Position numbers and translations under genes: made by a program. Positions 1 to 7,622 of a stretch of 9,864 bases of DNA are shown piece after piece. The notes beneath the pieces were generated by a model. The model made no database searches. It was not told the DNA's origin and saw nothing but the letters and a program-made list of their open reading frames with translations. The stretch covers positions 1 through 9,864 of the forward strand of contig CALCRE010000195.1 in assembly GCA_937894465.1 (NCBI GenBank). Reading direction: 5' to 3'. This DNA is from an uncultured Clostridia bacterium (lineage in GTDB: Bacteria; Bacillota; Clostridia; JAAYHZ01). Each line of letters starts with the position of its first letter. Positions within the stretch are counted from its first letter, which is position 1.

Positions 1-190
1 GGTTTGCACAAAAGTTTATAAATTTAAAACTACCAAAAAAGAGCATGTAAAACATAAACCCGAAAGCGGCAAACCCTATAAGGACAGAGCCGATTGCAGC
101 CAAGTAATTTTTTGTTTTCGAGGTATGGTATGCAAAACTTAAAAGATAAGTTAGCATCCAAATTAACAGTATTACAATCACATATTTCAT
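1..190 (-). CDS. Small two-helix membrane protein, candidate germinant receptor D subunit (3' end beyond window)
   Basis: An ATG at 190 directly follows the TAA stop of the gerC remnant (TAA-ATG, no spacer). A GGAG ribosome site lies at 202-199, 8 bases upstream, so translation is well supported. The frame stays open for 63 codons to the window edge. The product starts MKYVIVILLIWMLTYL and shows two hydrophobic helices at about residues 3-21 and 29-54, split by a short polar loop (HTSKTKN). Known background: many GerA-type operons carry a fourth gene for a protein of about 60-80 residues with two membrane helices (D subunit) that modulates germinant receptor function. Position, size and topology fit that class. 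Assignment is inference from context because the family has weak sequence conservation and the C-terminus is not visible. Unlike gerA, gerB and gerC, it shows no lesion in the visible part. Confidence 0.72.
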   Translation of the reverse strand, partial: MKYVIVILLIWMLTYLLSFAYHTSKTKNYLAAIGSVLIGFAAFGFMFYMLFFGSFKFINFCAN

Positions 191-811
191 TTAATTATCT
201 CCGGAAGAATCATTGATTTCGTTGCTGTAAATTTGTGTACCTGTTCTTCTTATATAAAATTCAACATCAACCTCCACCTTTGTATCAGAAAAATTCTTAT
301 TCCATTCATACTCCTCCCTTTCATCAATGGTTAAAAACTTTTTGACGGCATGGCTACCAAGCTTCATTGCATCCACATTTAGATTTATACATTTATCCGC
401 AAGATCTTGTATGCCTTTTTCCAAGCTCTTACTAAATCTCTTCTCTAGTATCGTTTTCATTTGAGGGTACTCGTAATATACACGGCTTTGAACAGCAAGA
501 ATTTCACCGTTTAAAAATATTTTGACTTGTATAACCGGTTTTTGATCAATGAATGTCACATTTATTTTAGGACTTTTTAAAGAACTTACATCAATCGGTA
601 TGGCAAGATCCGCCCTGTTAGGATCTTGCATGGTGAAAAAACCACGTTCGAACTCGTCCCGAACCATAAGAAGAAACCGCGTTTTATCACCTGTAAGATT
701 ACCTACAATTGTGTCACCATCAAACAAAGCGGTACCGAAAAGAGTGATCTTACTGTTTCCGTTCATAGGTGTATTTTCGCAAGACTTGCACTTGTTCAAA
801 GGTGGACACAA
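191..811 (-). pseudogene. Spore germination protein GerC (Ger(x)C family), 5'-truncated remnant
   Basis: The reading frame encodes the C-terminal half of a Ger(x)C germinant receptor lipoprotein. Recognisable is the segment GTALFDGDTIVGNLTGDKTR, matching the family pattern of G-A-F-x-D-x-L-V-G-x-L-x-x-x-E/D-T-R, followed by a normal C-terminal domain to a TAA at 193-191. Family members are about 370-400 residues; only about 190 are left. There is no signal peptide, no lipobox cysteine and no N-terminal domain. The apparent first residues (TTG at 811, then CPPLNKCKSC) run in a different frame across the end of gerB and are probably not GerC sequence; homology seems to start near NTPMNGNSK (about 770). 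Upstream in this frame a TGA closes the ORF at about 839. An intact protein would be anchored in the inner spore membrane with GerA and GerB; this remnant could not be exported or lipidated. Confidence 0.82.
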
Positions 812-1778
812 CGTCAGGCTGCAAAAGAGATGCGCTCATCAGTACAAATACACCGGCAATGATGATAGGCTTTCGATCGGATATCTTGAACATTTTACAA
901 TAGATCGTTATGAATGCATAGTATATAACAGTGGTGGTGATCAGAGAACTGAAAATCAACGTAAAAAAAATTGGTTCTAGCCTTTGTATGTGCCTTCCAT
1001 AATCAATCAACGTGGACAATTCGTATAAAGGTGACGTTATTTCCTGCTCTATAAAATAAGGGAAAGTAAGTGAATAGGCAAAAAGAGTGGCGGAAATAAA
1101 AAAGGCGGATAATACAATACTAATGATCCCTTCTTTCTTAATATGCTTTACACCTTGTAAGGATTAAGCAAAAACCGCCAAAAGAATCACTTCTCCAAAA
1201 ATAGAACTTCGTACGATCCCAGTTGTAACGGTTTTACCCAAATCGTTACCAAGTATTGGAAATAAGTTATTTGTATTAAAATTTTGCGAACCCAGTATAT
1301 AGATAACAACAAACCCTGTCATGGTAAAGTAAATGGTTACTTTCGTAAATCGGGCGATGTTTTCTAACCCTAATAAACTCATAACCAGAACACCAATCAT
1401 GTAAATTGCAGTAATATACACCTTAGGACTCAGGGGAAAATTATATACTTTGATAATTTGTACAAATTCCCCGGCTCCCGAGAAAGCCGTCCAAAGCAAG
1501 TACATTGCCAATATACCGGAAAAGATGAATCCGACCACCCTACCAAAAGTCAATTCAAAAACTTCAGAGATGTTATTCTCCGGGAATCGTTTTAGTACAA
1601 GGTATATGAAAGCAAAGCCAAGAAGAGCTACTGCCGCTGAAATATAAATCATGTACCATCCTGTATTTCCAATGAAACCGGCTAAGTTAGAAGGACCTGA
1701 AAAAGAAGCTTTTATGGTAATGGCAATGATCGTCATCCATATCGCTTCATTAGGTCCAAACTTTCCATCTTTGTTCAT
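750..1778 (-). pseudogene. Spore germination permease GerB (Spore_permease/APC superfamily), nonsense mutation and 3' loss
   Basis: The ATG at 1778 overlaps the gerA TGA by 4 bases (ATGA), with AGGG about 9 bases upstream, as expected for a coupled A-B pair. The product is a polytopic membrane protein of the GerAB family, thought to bind or conduct germinant-related solutes. After 204 codons (…EVILLAVFA) an in-frame TAA occurs at 1166-1164. The same frame then continues without another stop for 137 codons: the segment after the stop reads SLQGVKHIKKEG, then helices, then the conserved motif LIDYGRHIQRLEP (about 1010-970), down to TAA at 752-750. So one nonsense codon splits an otherwise open gene. 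The joined length is 342 residues against about 360-370 for the family. Only about 18 residues follow QPD, so the last membrane helix is apparently missing, consistent with a deletion running into gerC. Confidence 0.85.
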
Positions 1779-3495
1779 TGTTTATTCCCTTTTGAATTCT
1801 GATCTTTCCATCCTCTAACCGTTTTCCCGGTTTTGCTCCTGTCATGTGTATTCAAAAAATCCGGTCTCTCTTTTTGCGCCCATAAAGGTTGTCTTATCAC
1901 TGCATCATGATTTGGCTTTGTTTTAGGTGTAATAGGGCTCACATAGAGTACCCCAAAGGATTTCATGGAGCAAATCAAACCTCCAAATATAAAGGTTCCC
2001 ACAGCGATACCATAGAACCCGGCGATGGCACCTAGAAAAATGAATGCAAATCTCAATATCCTGTGAGCAAAGGCCAAATTATAGGCCGGTATGGCAAAGC
2101 TACACAAACCGGTAATGGCTGTAATGATGATGAGAACCGGGGAGACCAATCCGGCGGCCACCGCTGCTTGTCCAAGTACGACAACTCCAATGATGCCGAT
2201 CGTTTGACCGATGACACCCGGCACGCTGACACCGGCTTCTCTGATTAACTCCCAAGAAATCTCCATGACAATCATTTCCACAACAATAGGAAAGGGTAAC
2301 GCTTCTCTGGATTTGGCCAGTGATGTTAATAATTCCGTTGGTATCATTTCCTGATGGTACAATGTCAATGCAATATATAATCCGGGTAGAAACAAACCAA
2401 AAAAAGCGGCAATCAATCTACGATTCTTAAAAATGTACCGTATTGCCAGCGAAGATTATAGTCTTCCGATGTATTAAGTAAATGAAAAAGCGTGATCGGA
2501 ACAACATTAGCAAATGGTGACCCGTCACAAAGAATCACAACCTTCCCCTCCATGAGAAGAGAAGCCGCTCGATCCGTCGTTCCGTTGTCAATATCTGAGG
2601 GAATAATGCAAAGGGATGATCTTCAATCAGCTGATTCAATGCTCCGTTTGAAGATATATAATCGATATCCAAGCTGCTCACTCTTTTTTTTACTTCATCT
2701 ACAATCCTCATATCAGTAATTCCGTTGATATACATCAGCGCATAATCCATATGATTTTCTTTTCCAACATGCATGATTTCCGATATCAAATTCTTGTTCC
2801 GTATGATCCTTCTTATCAATGTTATATTGGTTCGTAGGTTTTCAACAAAGGCTTCTTGCGGCCCTCCGATTACTGTTTCGGTAACCGGTTGAGATACTGT
2901 CCTTCTTTCAAAGCCTCTGCTTTCAATAAGGATACATTGATCGTTATTATCAATAAATAGAGCTGTGCAACCATTTAAAATTTCCTTGATGACTTTTTCA
3001 TAATCGGACTCAATACTAATTTGATTGATGGATAAAAGATTGTTGACAATATATCCAATGGCATTGGATGTAAACGCCTCTTCATCTTCTCTTTTTTTCA
3101 TTAATTGTTTTAAAGTATCGTCGTTCAAGGTGGTTTTTTCTGTCATCCCGTCCATATAGATAACAAAAACATCCAACAGCCCCATGATTTTGAATTCCCG
3201 GATCACCACATCCTGATTGGCAGATGCATTTAACTGATATTTCAGGTGTTCATGGTTAACTTTAATGTTTTTATCTACTCTTTTTTCATGTGGATTAACG
3301 GATTGCTCTTTTTGTGAACTTTGTGATTGGTTTTGATTCAAGTCATCACTCTTAACATCGGAAGCACTGTCTATTGAATCTTCCTTATCTTCTTCAAGCA
3401 ATTCAAACTGTTCAACCTCACTCGGTTGTTTATATAAGAATAAATCTTTGATCACGTTTTTGAAAGTCATATCTTCCACTTTCGTTTTTTTTCAT
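1775..3495 (-). pseudogene. Spore germination protein GerA (GerKA/GerAA family), frameshifted
   Basis: GerA-family A subunit of a nutrient germinant receptor: a soluble N-terminal region followed by membrane helices. An N-terminal linker rich in Asp, Ser, Gln and Asn precedes family landmarks such as GPQEAFVENLRTNITLIRR (about 2860-2810). The frame breaks near 2575: reading shifts so that a core of TTER-(P)-DRAASLLMEG follows, ending 314 codons after the GTG at 3479. The middle frame carries CDGSPFANVVPITLFHLLNTSEDYNLRWQYGTFLRI and breaks again near 2420. The third frame runs from RLIAAFFGLFLPGLY through EAGVSVPGVIGQTIGIIG to TGA at 1777-1775. Both breaks need one added base. The start is uncertain: GTG 3479 has no good ribosome site and a stop lies just upstream, while ATG 3495 has AAGG 6 bases upstream but would need one A fewer in an A8 run (3492-3485). 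With all three corrections the gene has 573 codons plus stop. Confidence 0.85.
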
Positions 3496-3514
3496 ACAGT
3501 ACCTTATCTTGTAC

Positions 3515-3544
3515 TAAAATGAATCGTTTATGCAAAATTAACAT
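3515..3544 (-). promoter_or_regulatory. Possible forespore (sigma G-like) promoter of the ger operon
   Basis: Upstream of the gerA start there is CATTTTA at 3521-3515, which fits the CATnnTA -10 element of sigma G promoters. ATGTTA lies 17 bases further upstream (3544-3539) as a weak -35 candidate. Germinant receptor operons are known to be expressed in the forespore under sigma G, so the location is right, but the -35 match is poor and this is a tentative call. Confidence 0.25.
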
Positions 3545-3628
3545 GACAAAAACGCCCTAATACCGGTAAAAATCAAAAGAAAGTATCATCTATTTAGTAG
3601 GTGTTACAACATTTGCTGTTTTCGATGT

Positions 3629-6061
3629 TTATTTATAAGTCTGAAAAGTCCACTTTACCGCCTTCAGGTTCTTAAATACGCTATAGTCTTTATAGCTCCA
3701 TATACCTACCTTGCCATATAAATAAGGATTATGGTCGAAGTAATCGATGATCGGGTTTTCCATATCATCCACATATACTTTTATACGATTTTTCGTTGCT
3801 TCCACCCGTAAATGATAGGTTGTGCCCGTTTTTACGGAGAAATCCTTTTTAATGGGGCTTTCACTGTCTTCATAATTCATTTTTTGTATAAAAACGTTAC
3901 CTTTGCCCAATCCGACAAAATATCCTTGAAAAGCGTTGACGGTCTGGTATTGGAAATAGGTTTCATTAATCGATCGTATCAACAAGCCGGATCTTCCCAC
4001 AGTCATCTTCCCGGGTGTCACATCCACATCCACCACAAAATCCGTCCATGTCCCGTCTCCCACGGTCATTTTGATATCTCCTAGATCAGGATTGGACATT
4101 CCGTCTTTATCAAAATAAAACTGCTTACTTCCCCGAACAGTCATCTTTTTTTCCTTTTCTGTTAGAGAGTCTTCAACGGGTAAATCATCATCCTCAGCTG
4201 AGTATGTTTCAACGGAAAGAATTTCGAGGTTTTTACCCTCACGGACTTGTAATGTCAGTACATGTAGTCCTTTTTGCAATTGTATTTTTTCTAAGGGAAT
4301 TTTGGTATAACTTTGTCGGGAATCCGAAGACAATAGCATGTGGGGTCTTTCCAATGAAAAAACACCTTTAGAAACTCCATCTTCAAAAACTTCCAATTTT
4401 GCTCCGTCGGAAAAGTCATTTCGAACTGCAAGGGCTACACCATAAACCCCTTCTTCTTTTACATTCACTTTATAGGATGCCCATGCATTCTTTTTAGTCA
4501 TCCACAAAGACCGGATGTCCCCGGGTAAAACTTTCTCATCAACAGCTCCCCCGAATCCTCTTCCTTCTCCGGCCATGTGATGGATAGCATCAAATTTTGA
4601 GGGAACCGGTTTAACCGATTCATGATCCGATGATCCTTTATAAGCTGATGAATACCCTGTAAATCCGATCATCGGCGGTTTCCCGGTAAATACATATCCG
4701 ATGCTTCCACCTGCTGCCCCCGGGTTCTCCAATGTGAACTTATGCATGTAGTCAAAGTATATGTCCATCTGCTTGGGACTGTATTGCACCTTTATGGTGT
4801 GAAGAGCCTTTTGGGTAAATTCGTCCGGTAATTGAAATTGCCCCATCGTCTCGATTTGACCATGATCTACTTTTTCCACTTGGAGAGTTTGTTGACCCAT
4901 TGGCCAAAGAATTCGAAAATAGGTGTCGGTTTCGGATTTGCACACAACAACACCCGTATCTCCGTCTCCTCCTGAAAAGTTCAGTTCCGCCGTAAAGGTG
5001 TCCCCGGTTTTTTCTTTGGAAAGAAACATTTCGGTATCATCTGCAGTAATTCGATCCATCAACAAAGCAGGATTGGCCTCCGGCCACAAAGCAAACTCCG
5101 GCAATTCCGCCACAGGCATTTCATGTAATGTAGGACCGTTTACAACCATTCTCTCTCCATTGAAAGCCAATCGGTCGATGTTCATGACTCTGCCTTCGGA
5201 AAGCCCCGTATAGGAATGATAAGCAATATACATGGAGTCCAGGTCAGGTCCTAAGACAAAGCAAGCATGTCCTAATGCGTGGGATCTTCTATGGTTGCTA
5301 AGTAGTATGGGGTTATGATCCGGCGTTGTATAAGTTCCTAAAGGTCCGTCTTCTGCAACTGCATACTTTTCACGGTACGCATCACTTTTGTAATGGGTGC
5401 CGGTGTACAGCATAAAGTATCTCCCGTCCCTTTTAATGATCATAGGACCTTCCGTCCATTCACCCATATATGCATTTAAGGTCTTGCCTTTTTTATCGAT
5501 TTCCAAAGGAGATTTCATGGTATGCCCCATGATGCCGCTGTTTCCATTGCAGTGAGTAAAATACCAAGAACCGTCATCATCGATGAATACAGATCCGTCC
5601 AAAAACATCCCTAAGTTTTCGGATGCCCTGACAAAGGGGCCGGTCGGTTGATTGGAAACATATATGTAGTGCCCTTTTCCGGAGGGAGATGTGTACATAT
5701 AGAATTTACCGTTCCAGTAATATACCTCCGGTGCAAAAGCCATGGGTAAAGGATCTTTCGGGTTGGCTGTCCCTACATAGATCCATTGAGCCAAGTCCTT
5801 TGATTTCCAAATGTTAACCTCACCAGTGCAATATAGGTAGTACCACCCGTTATATCGCATGATAAAAGGATCTGCAACTTCGGCCAACGGCTTTACCGGT
5901 AATGTGAAATGATTCTTATAGGTCTTATCCATGGTCAAATCTTCAAGAACAGGAACTTCCGAATATTCGGAACACCCCAATAATAAAACCAAGCCGGATA
6001 TGATCACAAAAAGCAGATGTTTTGTAGAAAACAATTGAAATAGTTCGTTGAAATTCTTCAT
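3629..6061 (-). CDS. GH43-family glycoside hydrolase lipoprotein with accessory beta-sandwich regions
   Basis: An 810-residue surface enzyme. Residues 1-30 form a lipoprotein signal: polar start, hydrophobic core LLFVIISGLVLLLG, then Cys30 in the lipobox LLGC. Residues about 55-315 look like a five-bladed GH43 propeller. The three expected acidic residues are visible: Asp64 in ADPF (base), Asp155 in LDGSVF (pKa modulator) and Glu204 in TEGPM (acid). His265 in GHACF and His282 in AYHS are also typical. Roughly 325-485 resembles a LamG-like sandwich, 500-620 a CBM6/CBM35-like galactose-binding fold, and 640-806 a LamG/CBM66-like domain ending in FKNLKAVKW. The likely role is trimming arabinose- or xylose-containing side chains of plant polysaccharide at the cell surface; the substrate cannot be fixed from sequence. 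The ATG at 6061 lies 6 bases after the lgt stop, with GGTGAGG overlapping that stop as ribosome site. Domain borders are approximate. Confidence 0.85.
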   Translation of the reverse strand: MKNFNELFQLFSTKHLLFVIISGLVLLLGCSEYSEVPVLEDLTMDKTYKNHFTLPVKPLAEVADPFIMRYNGWYYLYCTGEVNIWKSKDLAQWIYVGTANPKDPLPMAFAPEVYYWNGKFYMYTSPSGKGHYIYVSNQPTGPFVRASENLGMFLDGSVFIDDDGSWYFTHCNGNSGIMGHTMKSPLEIDKKGKTLNAYMGEWTEGPMIIKRDGRYFMLYTGTHYKSDAYREKYAVAEDGPLGTYTTPDHNPILLSNHRRSHALGHACFVLGPDLDSMYIAYHSYTGLSEGRVMNIDRLAFNGERMVVNGPTLHEMPVAELPEFALWPEANPALLMDRITADDTEMFLSKEKTGDTFTAELNFSGGDGDTGVVVCKSETDTYFRILWPMGQQTLQVEKVDHGQIETMGQFQLPDEFTQKALHTIKVQYSPKQMDIYFDYMHKFTLENPGAAGGSIGYVFTGKPPMIGFTGYSSAYKGSSDHESVKPVPSKFDAIHHMAGEGRGFGGAVDEKVLPGDIRSLWMTKKNAWASYKVNVKEEGVYGVALAVRNDFSDGAKLEVFEDGVSKGVFSLERPHMLLSSDSRQSYTKIPLEKIQLQKGLHVLTLQVREGKNLEILSVETYSAEDDDLPVEDSLTEKEKKMTVRGSKQFYFDKDGMSNPDLGDIKMTVGDGTWTDFVVDVDVTPGKMTVGRSGLLIRSINETYFQYQTVNAFQGYFVGLGKGNVFIQKMNYEDSESPIKKDFSVKTGTTYHLRVEATKNRIKVYVDDMENPIIDYFDHNPYLYGKVGIWSYKDYSVFKNLKAVKWTFQTYK

Positions 6062-6067
6062 AATGCC

Positions 6068-6835
6068 TCACCGGGTAATACTTTTTCTGAACCTAGTATA
6101 AATGATACCGGACACACCTGCAAGCACTATAAAGATACTGATCCATTGAGATGTGGACAAAAACCAAATATATCCCCTCTCCACATCGTAACGTAATGTT
6201 TCGAAATAGAATCTGCCGATTCCATAAAGTATCAAATAAACCCACAAAACCAAGCCCTTGCTGTCAGTTGATTTGCGCTTGATGATCAAAAGAAGAATAA
6301 ACAATACCGCATTATATGCAACTTCATATAAAGGCACGGGATGCAGTGGTATGCCCGGTGGCGCAGATAAACTCTCTTTCGGATATATCACGGAAAAGAT
6401 CCCGTCATAGGGTTTTCCATAACAGCAACCTGCTCCATAACATCCTAATCGCCCGAACATATGCCCGATCGGAAGACCGAGTATGATGTTGTCCGCCATT
6501 TTGTAGAAATCCACCTTGTATTGTTTTACATAGAGTAGTCCTCCAAATATTCCCCCGATCAATCCCCCGTAAAACACCATTCCTGATTGCAATGCAACCT
6601 TTAATAGGGAGGGATATTCGAATATTTGAGGTAATATGGTGATAAGATAGAGGATTTTACCCCCTGCCAATCCGCCGATCAGCGCATAAAGCGAACAATA
6701 AAAAATATCCGATCTAATGGGTTTATCCTTCGGATCGCCAAATACAGCCACAAGAATTCCAAAAAAAATGCCCAAAAGGCCGGTTAGAGTATATGTGTAA
6801 ATACTTACCGGGCCTAATTTTATAATTGGAAACAT
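6068..6835 (-). CDS. lgt: Prolipoprotein diacylglyceryl transferase, divergent type
   Basis: Lgt moves diacylglycerol from phosphatidylglycerol to the lipobox cysteine of prolipoproteins in the cytoplasmic membrane. This protein has 255 residues, near family length, with about seven hydrophobic helices. Landmarks in order: LGPVSIYTYTLTGLLGI at the N-terminus, GMVFYGGLIGG (85-95), the signature GRLGCYGAGCCYG (128-140), HPVPLYEVAYN, and LYGIGRFYFETLR near the C-terminus holding the conserved Tyr and Arg. Two positions differ from the E. coli-type enzyme: the essential His of the FHGGL motif is Tyr89 (FYGGL), and the Asn of GRxGN is Cys132. The GCCYG version occurs in a recognised branch of the family, so function as Lgt is likely but not certain. 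The ATG at 6835 follows the upstream small gene by 7 bases; the ribosome site is weak, which suggests coupling. The next gene encodes a lipoprotein. Confidence 0.88.
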   Translation of the reverse strand: MFPIIKLGPVSIYTYTLTGLLGIFFGILVAVFGDPKDKPIRSDIFYCSLYALIGGLAGGKILYLITILPQIFEYPSLLKVALQSGMVFYGGLIGGIFGGLLYVKQYKVDFYKMADNIILGLPIGHMFGRLGCYGAGCCYGKPYDGIFSVIYPKESLSAPPGIPLHPVPLYEVAYNAVLFILLLIIKRKSTDSKGLVLWVYLILYGIGRFYFETLRYDVERGYIWFLSTSQWISIFIVLAGVSGIIYTRFRKSITR

Positions 6836-6842
6836 ATTTCTT

Positions 6843-7166
6843 TTATGCCATAGGCGCTAATGAACAAGCGGCGATACCGATGGTTCCGGCTATACAAGCA
6901 ACACAAATAAATCCGATTCCTGCAACAGCTGTTCCAATAATCGAGCAAATCAAACCTGCAGTAGCCATACCTTTGATGTCCTTTAAAGCAGGATCCGCAT
7001 CTACTGTTTCGCCCATAGCTTCAAGTTCTTTTTTCACTTTAATACTGAGTATAATACCAACAATACCTAAAACCAGACCAATAAACGCATACACACCGGT
7101 GAAAACAGAGATTACTGCTAGAATTCCGCAGATCAGTGCTGCTATTGCCTTGTTTTTTAAATCCAT
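6843..7166 (-). CDS. Small DUF4190-like membrane protein
   Basis: A 107-residue protein of unknown function. Two long hydrophobic stretches, about residues 6-40 and 67-103, are rich in Gly, Ala and Ile and flank a charged loop (KVKKELEAMGETVDADPALKD). The internal similarity of the halves (AALICGILAVIS… and AGLICSIIGTAVAG…) is typical of DUF4190-type proteins. Four cysteines lie in the hydrophobic parts. The start is well supported: GGAGGA at 7181-7176 lies 9 bases before ATG 7166. It sits 40 bases after the rnpB 3' end and 7 bases before lgt, so it may be expressed from the rnpB promoter and with lgt. No function can be given. Confidence 0.75.
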   Translation of the reverse strand: MDLKNKAIAALICGILAVISVFTGVYAFIGLVLGIVGIILSIKVKKELEAMGETVDADPALKDIKGMATAGLICSIIGTAVAGIGFICVACIAGTIGIAACSLAPMA

Positions 7167-7206
7167 TTTTCTATATCCTCCAATTTAAAAAGGTTCGATA
7201 TTAGGT

Positions 7207-7550
7207 AGCGAGTAAGTCTGTAAGCCGGGTTCTGTCTTGAACAATCATCTGTCTATGCATTGCATTACTGCAACACTAAAGCCACCTCTAGGACGGACGG
7301 GCAGCCCTTATATGTCCTTTATGCGGTGTTGCACCTGACGGGGTTTACATAGCGCAATCCGTCGCCGGATCACCGGTGAGCTCTTACCTCACCTTTCCAT
7401 CCTTACCTGCTAAGCAGGCGGTTTATTTCTGTTGCACTTTCCTTAAAGTCGCCTTCACCGGGAGTTACCCGGCGCCATGCCCTGTGGTGCCCGGACTTTC
7501 CTCGGGTACAACCTTTCGGTTTGTATACGCGATTGTCCGGCTTACTCGCT
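7207..7550 (-). ncRNA. rnpB: RNase P RNA, bacterial type A
   Basis: Catalytic RNA of RNase P, which removes tRNA 5' leaders. The ends are set by the P1 helix: AGCGAGTAAG at 7550-7541 pairs fully with CTTACTCGCT at 7216-7207. Conserved region I, GAGGAAAGTCCGGGC, is at 7503-7489, and conserved region V, GACAGAACCCGGCTTAC, is at 7236-7220. The stretch AGGTGG at about 7288-7283 is the probable L15 loop that pairs with the tRNA CCA end. The length of 344 bases and the layout fit type A as found in Clostridia, not the type B of Bacillus. A sigma A-type promoter lies just upstream. I see no strong GC hairpin with a T-run downstream; only TTTTT at about 7190-7186 follows. Confidence 0.96.
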
Positions 7551-7562
7551 GTTTATTGTATA

Positions 7563-7590
7563 ATTATATCATAATGATCTGGATTTTCAA
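7563..7590 (-). promoter_or_regulatory. Sigma A-type promoter of rnpB
   Basis: TTGAAA at 7590-7585 and a perfect TATAAT at 7568-7563 are separated by 16 bases. The expected start point is near 7556, a few bases before the P1 helix of rnpB at 7550, as fits a stable RNA gene. This promoter may also feed the DUF4190-like gene, lgt and the GH43 gene. Confidence 0.8.
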
Positions 7591-7622
7591 TGGCAAATGA
7601 AGGATTTTCCCATTATTTTGTT

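Noticed and set aside
549..980. Plus-strand ORF of 143 codons across the gerB-gerC junction
   Set aside because: It lies antisense to clear GerB and GerC sequence, has no recognisable motif, and is the longest of many antisense shadows in this window.
750..1019. The 3' gerB segment read as an independent 89-residue membrane protein
   Set aside because: It is in the same frame as gerB, with open coding between the nonsense codon at 1164 and position 1019; it is the C-terminal part of gerB.
1775..2416. The last gerA segment read as an independent gene starting at TTG 2416
   Set aside because: The TTG codon is an internal Leu of the GerA family sequence and has no ribosome site; the upstream frames continue the same protein, so this is the third piece of one broken gene.
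3541..3628. Terminator after the GH43 gene
   Set aside because: Only weak pairings such as AACAT/ATGTT with a long loop and no following T-run were found, so no terminator is called.
4752..4943. Minus-strand ORF of 63 codons inside the GH43 gene
   Set aside because: Out-of-frame shadow of the well-supported 810-codon gene.
7376..7600. Plus-strand ORF of 74 codons
   Set aside because: It runs antisense through rnpB, whose conserved regions and P1 helix explain the sequence.
7591..7622. Terminator after the Nif3 gene
   Set aside because: The AATG/CATT pairing around AATGGGAAAATCCTTCATT has too short a stem to support.
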